Assembly (NCBI GenBank): GCA_002329365.1 | Contig: DCUB01000029.1 | Location: 1-23,822 of the forward strand | Direction of reading: 5' to 3' | Length of the DNA stretch: 23,822 nucleotides | From: Ruminococcaceae bacterium UBA1425 | Lineage (GTDB): Bacteria; Bacillota; Clostridia; Oscillospirales; Acutalibacteraceae | Shown here: one piece after another, positions 14,927-23,300 of the stretch | How the letters are laid out: the number at the start of each line of letters is the position of its first letter | Numbering within the stretch: the first letter of the stretch is position 1 | The notes under the pieces: model-generated | What the model was told of the DNA's origin: nothing | What the model saw: only the letters and a program-made list of their open reading frames with translations | Databases searched by the model: none | Program-made: the position numbers and the translations under genes

Positions 14927-15301
14927 TTATTTGATTTCGACCTTTGCGCCGACTTCTTCAAACTTAGCCTTGATTGCCTCTGCGTCATCCTTGGAAACGC
15001 CTTCCTTAATGGGCTTGGGAGCGCCGTCAACGACATCCTTTGCTTCCTTAAGTCCGAGACCGGTGATTTCGCGGACAACCTTGATGACCTTAATCTTCTC
15101 TGCGCCGACTTCTGCGAGAATGACGTCAAACTCCGTCTTCTCCTCTACCGGGGCTGCCGCCTCTGTGGGAGCCGCGACAGCAACTGCCGCCGCAGCGGAA
15201 ACGCCGAACTCATCCTCAACGGCGTGTACAAGCTCGGAAAGCTCAAGAACCGTGAGATTTTTAATTTCTTCGATAATAGCATTGATTTTCTCTGATGCCA
15301 T
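14927..15301 (-). CDS. rplL: 50S ribosomal protein L7/L12
   Basis: This 124-aa acidic protein has the standard layout: N-terminal dimerisation helices (INAIIEEIKNLTVLELSELV), an Ala/Pro-rich hinge around residues 36-52, and the C-terminal factor-binding domain (EKIKVIKVVREITGLGLKEA, VDGAPKPIKEGVSK). It forms the ribosomal stalk, bound to L10, and recruits translation GTPases. ATG at 15301 has GGAGG close upstream. It lies 37 bp after rplJ and shares its promoter and leader. Length and sequence are normal for the family. Confidence 0.99.
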   Translation of the reverse strand: MASEKINAIIEEIKNLTVLELSELVHAVEDEFGVSAAAAVAVAAPTEAAAPVEEKTEFDVILAEVGAEKIKVIKVVREITGLGLKEAKDVVDGAPKPIKEGVSKDDAEAIKAKFEEVGAKVEIK

Positions 15302-15338
15302 GGTTGTTTACCTCCAATTAATAATCAAATTTTTGTGG

Positions 15339-15860
15339 TTACGCTTCCGCCGGTGCGGGAGCCGCCTCGCCCTTTTTGTCTACAATGGCCTGAATGGCGC
15401 GGGCAAAGGCCGAAATAGGTGCGTTGAACACGTTGCACACAGTTGCAAGAAGAACCTCGCGTGACGGGAGCTTTGCAAGGCTTTCGATCTTGTCGAGACC
15501 GATGACGTCCTTGTCGAGAAAGCCGCTTTTCACGCTGAAATTCTTGTGTGTTTCGGCAAATTTGCCGATGATGCGGGCCGCCGCGACGTAATCGTCGGCT
15601 GAAGTGGCGATTGCAGTAGTGCCCTCAAGCACTTCGCAGAGACCGTCGAGACCGACGTTCTTTGCCGCAAGGCGCAGAAGGGTGTTTTTGACGACCTCGT
15701 ACTTTACTCCGGCTTCACGCAGCTCCTTACGGAGCTTGGTGTCGTCTGCAACGCTCGTTCCCTTGTAGTCAACCACAACACCTGCGCAGGCATTATTGAG
15801 AGTTTCGGTAAGCTCTCCTACCACCTGCTTTTTTTGCTCGAGAATTTTTTCGCTTGGCAT
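15339..15860 (-). CDS. rplJ: 50S ribosomal protein L10
   Basis: A 173-aa L10 with the N-terminal rRNA-binding domain (VVVDYKGTSVADDTKLRKEL, VKYEVVKNTLLRLAA) and a C-terminal helix that holds L7/L12 dimers, ending in an Ala/Pro-rich tail. It anchors the ribosomal stalk at the L11/23S rRNA base. ATG at 15860 is preceded by GGAGGTG. L10, with L7/L12, is known to bind the leader of its own mRNA and repress it; the matching leader is present directly upstream. The usual rplK-rplA genes are not upstream and rpoB is not downstream. Confidence 0.99.
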   Translation of the reverse strand: MPSEKILEQKKQVVGELTETLNNACAGVVVDYKGTSVADDTKLRKELREAGVKYEVVKNTLLRLAAKNVGLDGLCEVLEGTTAIATSADDYVAAARIIGKFAETHKNFSVKSGFLDKDVIGLDKIESLAKLPSREVLLATVCNVFNAPISAFARAIQAIVDKKGEAAPAPAEA

Positions 15861-15879
15861 GGGTTCACCTCCAGTTTTC

Positions 15880-16062
15880 TTTGATGGGCGTTGTTCAAAA
15901 GCCCGGGGGAGATAAACCGCCGGCTAAAAAACAACACCCTGTCCCGTGACGGGAAAGGGTGTGAAAATACAGAAAATGCGCTGATTTTCAATCCTCTCCT
16001 CGGCAGGCGAGCCAAAAAGGCTCTTACGCACAATGTGCACCTGCTGTCTTTGGCAGGACAGC
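15880..16062 (-). promoter_or_regulatory. Ribosomal protein L10 leader (autoregulatory RNA)
   Basis: The transcript upstream of rplJ contains the landmarks of the L10 leader RNA: AGACAGCAGGTGC (minus strand, complement of about 16037-16049) followed by a stem and a pairing CCTGCCGAGGAGAG segment, in the position known to bind the L10-L7/L12 complex. The leader then runs into an intrinsic terminator at 15925-15962, which suggests control by early termination as well as by translation. Exact ends are estimated from the predicted start site. Confidence 0.85.
15925..15962 (-). terminator. Leader terminator (attenuator) before rplJ
   Basis: A 13-position stem (ACACCCT-TTCCCG against CGGGACAGGGTGT, one mismatch, 3-base loop) at 15934-15962 is followed on the minus strand by TGTTTTTTAG. 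It is about 65 bp before the rplJ start and after the L10-binding part of the leader, the place expected for an attenuator. Confidence 0.85.
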
Positions 16063-16068
16063 TTATGT

Positions 16069-16097
16069 ATATTATCATACAGCGCTTCGTATGTCAA
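16069..16097 (-). promoter_or_regulatory. Strong promoter of rplJ-rplL
   Basis: TTGACA (16092-16097), 17 bases, TAATAT (16069-16074) with an extended TG one base before the -10. It is the closest match to consensus of the minus-strand promoters here, as expected for a ribosomal protein operon. It makes rplJ-rplL independent of the gene upstream. Confidence 0.85.
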
Positions 16098-16132
16098 GCA
16101 TTTTTTCCGAATTTTGCGGATTTTGCGGAAAT

Positions 16133-16711
16133 TCAGTCGGTGATGATTTCGCCGTAGGTGTTCGGCGCGGGGAGTGCCGCGTTTGACTCGTCTGTGTCGA
16201 TATGCATGGCAAGCGCGTACTTAGGGCTGACACGGACGACCACGTCGCTGAATATAAGCGAACGCTCGTCAGACTTGACCTTGACGCTTACTATCTGCTT
16301 GTCGTGAAGCCCGTATTTTTCGGCGTCCTCGGGCGTCGCGTGGATGTGGCGCTTTGCTATGATTACGCCGCAGTCCAAGTCTACCTCGCCCTTCGGGCCT
16401 ACAAGCTTGCAGGGCGCGCTGCCGGCAATGTCGCCGCTTTCGCGCACAGGAGCAGTAACGCCTATAGCGCGCGCGTCGGAAGCCGAGAGTTCTATTTGTG
16501 TTTCGGGGCGTATGGGGCCGAGTATCGATACTGAGGGAAAGCTGCCCCTCGGCCCTATTACCTGCACTCTTTCCTCACATGCAAACTGCCCCGGCTGGGA
16601 AAGGTCTTTTTTCGGCGTCAGCTCGTAGCCCTCGCCGAACAGCGTGTCGAGATCCTTCCTTGACACATGCAGATGCCTGGCGGACGTTTCCACCAATACT
16701 GTTCTCTTCAA
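16133..16711 (-). CDS. pduL: PduL-type phosphate acyltransferase (phosphotransacylase)
   Basis: This 192-aa protein is a complete PduL: two repeated domains with the metal-binding histidines visible as ARHLHVS (His 13 and 15) and AKRHIHATPEDA (His 122 and 124), plus MHIDTDESNAA (His 170). PduL interconverts acyl-CoA and acyl-phosphate (acetyl or propionyl), feeding acetate kinase for ATP. There is no N-terminal extension of the sort that targets PduL to microcompartments, so it is probably cytosolic and replaces Pta. The start is TTG at 16711 with AAGGGA 9 bases upstream; the nearby ATG meets a stop after two codons. It lies 23 bp after the lipoprotein gene and is probably cotranscribed with it. 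Confidence 0.93.
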   Translation of the reverse strand: MKRTVLVETSARHLHVSRKDLDTLFGEGYELTPKKDLSQPGQFACEERVQVIGPRGSFPSVSILGPIRPETQIELSASDARAIGVTAPVRESGDIAGSAPCKLVGPKGEVDLDCGVIIAKRHIHATPEDAEKYGLHDKQIVSVKVKSDERSLIFSDVVVRVSPKYALAMHIDTDESNAALPAPNTYGEIITD

Positions 16712-16734
16712 TTTATTTCATCCCTTCCGGTATT

Positions 16735-17589
16735 TTACCACTTTATGTCATAATCCTGCTCAATGCCGAACGACACTGTAAGATCTATCCTCAAAGCCGT
16801 AAGGCAAAGGTCCCATACAAAATAATAGTTCGCGTGGGTGACGTTGCCCGTAGCGGCGTCGACGGTTGCGACAATCTTTGCGTTGCGGTGACCTGTCTTT
16901 ATGTTTTTGATGATGCTCTTCGCGGCGCCCGCGTTTTCCGTGATTGACGAAACCGGGACGACGGACATCGCCTTTCCGATGTGACCATAGCCCTTGACGG
17001 TGTTCGCGCTGGGCGCGTCGTCCTTCGGCTCAATCGTTATTGTGTAAACGCCGTCCTTTTCCGTCAGCTTTGCCGACTTAACGTCGTCGGGCGTCAGCTT
17101 GCTGCTCCAGTTCATGCCCTCAACGGCGAAATATTTGTCTTTGTCGGCGCGGCCGGTCATCACCCTGTTTGTCGCTTCTTTGTTATAGCCCATGTTTGCC
17201 TCAATAAGGCTGTTTGCAAGTCCCTCGAGCGACTTTGCCTTGCCGAGCACAAGATCGCTTGCCTGTGAGTTGAGCGTGTAGTTCTGAACTATGGTCTTTG
17301 ATTTCGGCTTTACGTTGTTAATTACCTCGTTGAAGTACTCGACTATCTCCGCCATTGTTTCGGGCTTTTTCGCGCCTTCGGTTTCAGCCTCGGAAAGCGT
17401 TTCGGACGGTTCCTCGAAAGAAGCCGGCTCTGTCGTTTCGTCGGTTTCGTCAATAATCTCCGTTGTTTCCGCTTCGGTTTCAGTTACTTCGGGAATCGTC
17501 GTTGTCAGATCCGGCTCGTTTTTTCCTCCGCAGCCGAACAGCGAAACCGAAAGCAGCGCCGCCAGCGCAAGGCAGATAATCTTTTTCAT
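16735..17589 (-). CDS. Lipoprotein of unknown function with acidic Thr/Glu linker
   Basis: A 284-aa protein with a lipoprotein signal peptide: KK, a hydrophobic core, then SVSLFGC with the lipidated Cys at position 20. Residues about 25-78 are an extended Thr/Glu-rich linker typical of Clostridia surface lipoproteins. The rest forms one domain of about 200 residues, with KYFAVEGMNWSSKL, KDGVYTITIEPKDDAPSANT and a C-terminal half whose beta pattern ends VSFGIEQDYDIKW. It resembles lipid- or ligand-binding folds, but I do not recognise a family. ATG at 17589 has AAGGGG upstream. It should sit on the outer face of the membrane. Pairing with pduL gives no obvious functional link. Confidence 0.85.
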   Translation of the reverse strand: MKKIICLALAALLSVSLFGCGGKNEPDLTTTIPEVTETEAETTEIIDETDETTEPASFEEPSETLSEAETEGAKKPETMAEIVEYFNEVINNVKPKSKTIVQNYTLNSQASDLVLGKAKSLEGLANSLIEANMGYNKEATNRVMTGRADKDKYFAVEGMNWSSKLTPDDVKSAKLTEKDGVYTITIEPKDDAPSANTVKGYGHIGKAMSVVPVSSITENAGAAKSIIKNIKTGHRNAKIVATVDAATGNVTHANYYFVWDLCLTALRIDLTVSFGIEQDYDIKW

Positions 17590-17643
17590 TCGTATAACCC
17601 CTTGTCAGATTTTCTTGCTGTTGCTGTTATCGCACACCATGAT

Positions 17644-17672
17644 ATTATAAATGAAACGTACAAAAAAAGCAA
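17644..17672 (-). promoter_or_regulatory. Promoter of the lipoprotein-pduL pair
   Basis: TTGCTT (17667-17672), 17 bases, TATAAT (17644-17649) on the minus strand, about 55 bases before the lipoprotein ATG. The surrounding DNA is A/T-rich. No clear terminator for the metallophosphoesterase gene is seen between, so some read-through is possible. Confidence 0.65.
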
Positions 17673-17706
17673 TGTAAAAAAAATAAAAATGCAGCCCGAA
17701 AAGTTT

Positions 17707-19134
17707 TTAAAAGTGCCCGCCGCGAATCCGTACGACAACAGCGTCTATTTTCATGTAAAGCAGTCCGAGCATTTCGACAATATAATAAAGCAGCCTTTTT
17801 ACCGAAAACTTATATGAATCGTTAAAGTCCTTTGTTTTGTTTATGGTAATGCTGTCGAGCAGCTCGCTGTTGTCGCCTCTCATTGTTTTTACCGTAAGAG
17901 AGCCTTCGGTGAACTCAAGCGTTGAGTATGCTGTAACGTCGCTTTCTTTAAACGAATAGGCAAGCCACGGCGCGAGGGGAGCCGGTTTTGCCTGATTGCA
18001 GACGGCGTTCGAGTTTATGTAAACGGCGCCGCGCGGATTATTGAACGTCCCCCCGCTTTCGGCAAGCCCCACAACGGCCCCGCCCCTTATGAAGTGGGAG
18101 CGTCCCTGCGCGTGGCTGTGGCCCGTTAACACAAGGTCAACGTCAAACATGTCGAAAATCGGCTGGAATACGCCGTTTAATAGAATCATCGTTTCCGGGT
18201 CATACGGCGAAAACCCAGCTCCGTACAGCGCCTGATGCATAACGGCCACGCGCCACTTTGCGTCCGGGTTTGACTCCACCGCTTCCCTCGCCATTCCGAA
18301 ATGGTCGTACGCGCTGCCCGAGGTCGCGTCAAAGAAAAGATACAGCACGTCTCCGTAGCAGAACCAGAAGTCCCTGTCAAGCCCCTCAAAGTATTTTCCG
18401 TAATACTCGTTTGGCATGAAGGTGTAGTAGTTATAGGCAAAGCCCTTTTTGTCGTGGTTGCCTATGGCAAGAGCTATGGGAAGTGAGCGAAGCTGCGGCG
18501 GCATGAGCAGCGTCTGCCACTCATTTGCCATTCTGCCCGTTGAGGTGTTGTCGCCGGGAGATACGAGATAGCTTATGTCGGGATTTTTTGAAAGAGCCTC
18601 GTCAAGAACGCAAAGCCAGTTGTAGCCGACGCGCGACTGCTCCTCGGAATTGTCCTGCTGACCGCCTATCTGAATGTCGCCGACAACGAGCGCCTTATGG
18701 TTTTTAAAGCCCTTCGACTCATATTTATACGTCTCGCCGTAGCCTTCGCCGGTAAAAAGGCGGTAATAGTATGTAGAGTTTTCCTCAATGCCCGTTACCA
18801 CAACACGGCATACAACCTGATTTTCGTTCTCCGCGTCTTTGATTTCGCCCGTGAAGGTAACAGCGTTATTCATAAGAGCGTTCTTTGCAACCTGAACCTT
18901 TGCCTGCGCCGTTTCCCTGTCAGTGTGCCATGTTATGTTCAGCTGCGTTTCGTCCGCGCCCGTGCAGAGCGTCGGCAGGGTGTTTTCGTCGCGCAGTGAA
19001 CCGTAATAGGTGTCCCATTCCTCCCGCGTCATTGACATGCTTTCAAAAGCGGCGGCGGGAGCGGACGCTGCCTGCGCCAGCATGATAAGCGCAAGAACAA
19101 AAGCCGAAAGTTTAAGCACTTTTTTCACAATCAT
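17707..19134 (-). CDS. Secreted metallophosphoesterase, purple-acid-phosphatase-like
   Basis: A 475-aa protein with a signal peptide (KK, hydrophobic core, ASAPAAA) and then a fibronectin-like N-terminal domain (ETQLNITWHTDRETAQAKVQ to TYYYRLFTGEG), as in purple acid phosphatases. The metallophosphatase domain follows in order: VVGDIQIGG (about 151-159), VSPGDN (192-197), IGNHD (224-228), VMHQALYG (His 300) and LTGHSHAQGRS (His 340 onward), so all metal ligands look present. The C-terminus has an amphipathic stretch (RLLYYIVEMLGLLYMKID) that could bind the membrane. It likely hydrolyses phosphate esters outside the cell. ATG at 19134 is chosen, 7 bases after AAAGGA; a TTG codon earlier is too close to it. 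It is divergent from the beta-lactamase-like gene. Confidence 0.9.
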   Translation of the reverse strand: MIVKKVLKLSAFVLALIMLAQAASAPAAAFESMSMTREEWDTYYGSLRDENTLPTLCTGADETQLNITWHTDRETAQAKVQVAKNALMNNAVTFTGEIKDAENENQVVCRVVVTGIEENSTYYYRLFTGEGYGETYKYESKGFKNHKALVVGDIQIGGQQDNSEEQSRVGYNWLCVLDEALSKNPDISYLVSPGDNTSTGRMANEWQTLLMPPQLRSLPIALAIGNHDKKGFAYNYYTFMPNEYYGKYFEGLDRDFWFCYGDVLYLFFDATSGSAYDHFGMAREAVESNPDAKWRVAVMHQALYGAGFSPYDPETMILLNGVFQPIFDMFDVDLVLTGHSHAQGRSHFIRGGAVVGLAESGGTFNNPRGAVYINSNAVCNQAKPAPLAPWLAYSFKESDVTAYSTLEFTEGSLTVKTMRGDNSELLDSITINKTKDFNDSYKFSVKRLLYYIVEMLGLLYMKIDAVVVRIRGGHF

Positions 19135-19162
19135 CAACCTTTCCTTTTACACTGTGGTTATC

Positions 19163-19191
19163 ATTGTATCATTTCGCTTTGCATATGACAA
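19163..19191 (-). promoter_or_regulatory. Promoter of the metallophosphoesterase gene
   Basis: TTGTCA (19186-19191), 17 bases, TACAAT (19163-19168), with an extended TG before the -10 box. The untranslated leader would be about 20 bases. Confidence 0.75.
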
Positions 19192-19218
19192 GTAAGGCAT
19201 ATATTTTTTATCAGATTG

Positions 19219-19247
19219 TTGTTTTTCGGACGTGATTATGGTAATAT
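19219..19247 (+). promoter_or_regulatory. Promoter of the beta-lactamase-like gene
   Basis: TTGTTT (19219-19224), 17 bases, TAATAT (19242-19247) with an extended TG before the -10. It is back to back with the minus-strand promoter at 19163-19191, about 30 bp apart and not overlapping. Confidence 0.7.
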
Positions 19248-19283
19248 TGTCATAATCCGGAATATACTGTAAGAGGTGTAATG

Positions 19284-20177
19284 ATGTTGAAAATCCGCAG
19301 GCTTGTATGTTTACTCGTTACCGTCGCAATTCTGATTTCCGCGGGCGCGACACAGGCGCTTGCAGCAGGCAGCTATACAATACCCTCCGATTTAACGGCA
19401 GAGCTGAACGATATATATGACCGCTATAATTTTACGATAGGCTGGGGACTGTACGATATAAGCGGCGGCAGCCTTAAGGAGGTTGCCTCATACAACGCGG
19501 ACAGGGTTTTTCAAAGCAACTGCACCATAAAAGCCAACATGCTCGTTTATATCTGCAAGCTGATGGACGAGGGAAAGCTCTCCAAAAGCACAAGAATAAA
19601 GGTTAACAAAAACGAGCTTAATTACGGCGGGCTTGCAAGCGGCAGCTACACTGTCAACAGGCTGCTTACAGGCATGATTCGCGTATCCAACAGCGCGTGC
19701 TTTGAGGTTTTTCACAGGTATGTTACAAGAGAAAAGTTCAACGCCTATCTTGCAAGCATCGGCAGCGGCACAAGAATGACCTCGTACGGCTTTATGGGAA
19801 CGTGCAAAATCAGCGACAGGGCGACGGAGTGGTACGAGATTTATAAATACTGTCATTCCGACGCAAAGCACGCCGACTATGCCTGGAGGCAGTTCGTAAC
19901 GGCGCTGTATTCGCCCATAAGAACAGGGCTGCGTGTGAAAACAGTAGCCCACAAGGGCGGCTGGTATGCTCCCGACTGCGTCCGCGGTTCGGCGGGCGAC
20001 TGCGCCATTGTAAAAACGAGAAACGGCGGCTGCTATCTTATGATAATCTTCATCCACAACAACAAGGTCGGAAATTACAGCACCGCGCTGATGGGACTTA
20101 TAGCGCGAACGCTTGACGACGTCTGGAACTCTTATTATAAATCGCTCGAAAACAAAACAACCGCAAGCTTCTGGTGA
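19284..20177 (+). CDS. Secreted beta-lactamase/PBP-fold protein with Cys in place of the catalytic Ser
   Basis: A 297-aa exported protein with signal peptide (KIRR, hydrophobic core, ATQALAAG). The fold is that of class A beta-lactamase-like serine hydrolases: VFQSNCTIKANMLVYICKLM at about 75-94 takes the place of the SxxK helix, VSNSACFEVF (about 134-143) that of the SDN loop, and AHKGGW (about 222-227) that of the KTG strand. The nucleophile position reads Cys 80 (C-T-I-K) rather than Ser, SDN is SNS, and KTG is KGG. No Glu166-type loop was recognised. It is therefore unlikely to be a true beta-lactamase; a cell-wall binding or thiol-acylating role is possible. ATG at 19284 lies 7 bases after GAGG; ATG at 19281 is an alternative. 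Confidence 0.85.
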   Translation: MLKIRRLVCLLVTVAILISAGATQALAAGSYTIPSDLTAELNDIYDRYNFTIGWGLYDISGGSLKEVASYNADRVFQSNCTIKANMLVYICKLMDEGKLSKSTRIKVNKNELNYGGLASGSYTVNRLLTGMIRVSNSACFEVFHRYVTREKFNAYLASIGSGTRMTSYGFMGTCKISDRATEWYEIYKYCHSDAKHADYAWRQFVTALYSPIRTGLRVKTVAHKGGWYAPDCVRGSAGDCAIVKTRNGGCYLMIIFIHNNKVGNYSTALMGLIARTLDDVWNSYYKSLENKTTASFW

Positions 20178-20190
20178 TAACTAATAACCG

Positions 20191-20224
20191 CCGCCGCAGT
20201 CTGACTTAAAGACGACTGCGGCGG
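20191..20224 (+). terminator. Stem-loop terminator after the beta-lactamase-like gene
   Basis: CCGCCGCAGTC (20191-20201) pairs with GACTGCGGCGG (20214-20224), an 11-bp perfect stem. Only a poor T-rich tail (TATTCAATAATACC) follows. It lies 13 bp after the stop codon and faces the convergent gene's terminator. Confidence 0.7.
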
Positions 20225-20285
20225 TATTCAATAATACCATTTAAATATGTTCGTTCTTTTATCAGGTTAACCCCAGAAAACGGCT

Positions 20286-20321
20286 GAAAAATCAACACCG
20301 CGCAGTTGTTCTTGCGCGGTG
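20286..20321 (-). terminator. Rho-independent terminator of the glycyl radical fusion gene
   Basis: On the minus strand CACCGCGCA (20313-20321) pairs with TGCGCGGTG (20296-20304) over an 8-base loop, followed by TTGATTTTTC. It lies 10 bp after the stop codon at 20332. Confidence 0.9.
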
Positions 20322-20331
20322 CCGGCTGATA

Positions 20332-23300
20332 TTACGAATAGCACGTTCTGTTTATTATCACTTTTTTCAGGTCGTCCGAAAGCTCGTTGAAATAAGCACA
20401 GTAGCCCGCGACGCGCACCATAAGATATTTATACTTGTCGGGATTGTTGTAGGCGTCTATCAACAGATTCCTGCTTATGATGTTGGGCTGGAACTGCATT
20501 CCGCCCTTTGTGAGAAATGTTTTGAACATCGCGGCGAGGTTTTTGATTCCTTCCCTGCCGGGGAACAGCGCGGCGTCGATATGAAGCGTTGCCGTCGCCC
20601 CGTTCGGCGCATAGTCCTTGAAGTTTACCTGTGACATCGAGTTGAGCGACGAGAGTAAATCGGACTCTTCCATTCCGTAGTGCGGCGTGATGCTGTTCGC
20701 AAGCGGAACGCCCTTTAGCCTGCCGGACGGAATCGCCTGCGTTTTAAGCCCGTATCTGTCGTTTACATTAAGCGCGTAGTAGCCCGCCGAGTAAACGCCG
20801 TCTCTGTCGCAGCTCGGAACGGAAGCAAGCGCTTTGCAGTACATCTCCATTGTCTTTGAAACCCATTTTGCCGGCTCGGGCGAGGAGTCGTCGCCGAACT
20901 TCGGAACAGAGAGAAGGTCTTCTCTTATTTTCTGATTTTCTTCGCCTTCAAAATTGCTGTCGATAGCCTTTATAATATCGGGCAGCGTATATTTTTTCTG
21001 TTTGAACACAAGCTCGTCGATTGCGTAAAGCGAGTCGGCGACATCTGTTATCCCCACCGCCTGGATTCCGCTGCTCTTGTAAAATGTTCCTCCCTCGTAG
21101 GCGTCTTTGCCTGTTTTGACGCAGTTTTTAAACATGGACGAGGCAAGCGGAGTCGTAAAGTCTTTTCCGAGCACCATAATTATCTTCTGCTGGTCGAGCA
21201 GGATTGACGTTGTTACCTCGTTTAGCCTTTGCTGATAGTTTTCAAGCAGCTCCTCCATGCTCTTCGGAGGATTGTAATTGTACATTCCCCTTCTGACCTT
21301 ACGTTTTTCCTCCACCTTTTCGTAATACTTCGTAAAGGTGCGGCAGTAAGGGCATTTCTTACGAGGGGCGAAGGCTCTCTCGACTACCTTTGTTGCAATT
21401 TTTTCAATATATTCCTTGTTTGAATGATTCCACAGGTCGTATTTCTGGCCCTTAATAGCCTGAAGCATAGGGAGCACGACATTTACATTAGCGCTGTCGG
21501 TATTTCCGAAATGGTCGTCTGACGCGGGCGGCTCGACGCAGCCGATAATCGAGTAGTTTCTCGCGTTTTCGATTGTTGTTGAGGGGTACTTCCTCATAAT
21601 GGCTTCGATATACTCCTCGTCGCTGAACATTTCGGGCATAGGACAGCCGTTGATATATATTTCCGCCAACCTTTCAAGATATTTGTCGGGGCTGTTTTTG
21701 TTTATGCGCGCGCACATGTTAACAGCGAGCGGCTGAAGCTCGCAGGCGTCGATAAACATATATGTAAGGTCATTTGTCGCGTCGTTTCCGTCCTTGTCGC
21801 AGCCGCCGAAGGTAAGCGCCTGGTCTGTCGAGAGCGTTTCAAAAAGCTTGGCGACGTTTAAAAACGAATCGCCGTCGTTTACAAGTATGCACTCGTCCAT
21901 TTTAAGCACAAAAAGGCATAAAAGCTCTTTTGCCTCGTCGTATGTGATTCTGCCCGCCTCTAAGTCCGCTTTGTAGTAGGGATAAAGTATCTGGTCAAGG
22001 CGGCCGAACGAAACGGCGTTTTCATACGCCTCTATGCAGCAGGCTATTTGTATAAAGACAATGCACTGAAGCGCCTCATGAAAGGTCCGCGCGGGATATC
22101 TCGGAACTCTTTTGCATATTTCCGCCATTTTTTCAAGCTCCGCCTTGCGCTTTGCATCCTTTTCCGTTTTTGCAAGGCATTTCAGCGCCGCGGAATATCT
22201 GTCGGCCCAGTTTGCAAGCGCTTCAAGCCCTATAACAGCGCCCTTGTAAAAGTCCTGGTTGTTCTCGGGGTGGTCCTTTGCCGTTTGCTCTAACTCCTTA
22301 ATAAGCCCCGTTGTTCCGAGCTCAAGGATTCTTACATAATTCGGAATAAAGTGCGCAATAGCCGCTAAATTGTTCTGAAAGCCCGCTATCATCTCGGAGG
22401 AGCGCCCGAGCATTGCGAGAAAGTCCGCAGGCTTCGCGTTTACCTTTGAAAAAACGCTGTGCGAAAGCCAGAACGGAAAGATACGCGTATAAAAATAGTA
22501 TTTTTCGCCGGCGGAGCATTGGAACGAAACGGGCGTCTGTTTTTCGATTCTGTGCAGGAATATTGCGTCAAGAATGCCGTACTGCTCTTCCCAGACCTGA
22601 CCGGCGCACCTCTTTGCCGTAAAGTTCCCCACAAGGATTTCCTTCGGCCACACCGTAACTGTTTTGTTTTCGAGCACATACTTCAGCCTTTCGGCCCTGT
22701 GAATATGCGTCGGCTTGTTAAACCCGTTCTTTTTGTAGTATTCCGTTTTAAGCCTGCCCGCTTCCATGCAAAGCGCCCTTCCGGCGTCGCGTATATCCTG
22801 CTGAATATCAAGAACCCTCTGCGTAAACTCGGACGTTCGCCCAATTATGTTAAGCCTTACATAAAACGCCATTATACCGGAGCGCCGGAACATAAGGAGA
22901 CCGCGGTCAACAGCAGCCTCCGCCTGCTCGTCCGTAATACCAAGCAAAGGGACGTCAAGGCCGAATTTTTTTGCTTTTTCCTCGTACATGTTGTTGTACT
23001 TAAGAAGCTCTATGCTGTCGTGCCCGACTGATTTTAACAGTCCTGCAGCCCTTTCTATCTGCTCGTCTGTGTCGTTGCAGCCCGGCACCATAACCATTCT
23101 GAATATTATTTTAGCCTCGGTTTTTGCAAGCTTTTCCATGTTCTCTCTTATAAGCCTGCCGTCGTTCCCCGTAAGCCTTTTGTGCTGCTCTTCACCGCCC
23201 GCCGTCTTGATGTCGACAAAGAAAACGTCAACATAGGGCATAACCTTTTCTACCGTCTGCCAGGGCACGTTGAGTGTTGTTTCGACGGCGGTGTTAACAG

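Noticed and set aside
14874..15464. 196-codon plus-strand frame opposite rplL and rplJ
   Set aside because: It is antisense to two certain ribosomal protein genes and its Ser/Ala/Thr-rich composition mirrors their codon bias.
19488..20057. 189-codon minus-strand frame opposite the beta-lactamase-like gene
   Set aside because: It is antisense to a gene with promoter, ribosome site, signal peptide and terminator; no ribosome site of its own was seen.
22860..22885. Internal start (Met 266) that would make the glycyl radical enzyme half separately
   Set aside because: The sequence before this ATG has no convincing ribosome site, and the frame is continuous with the activase domain.
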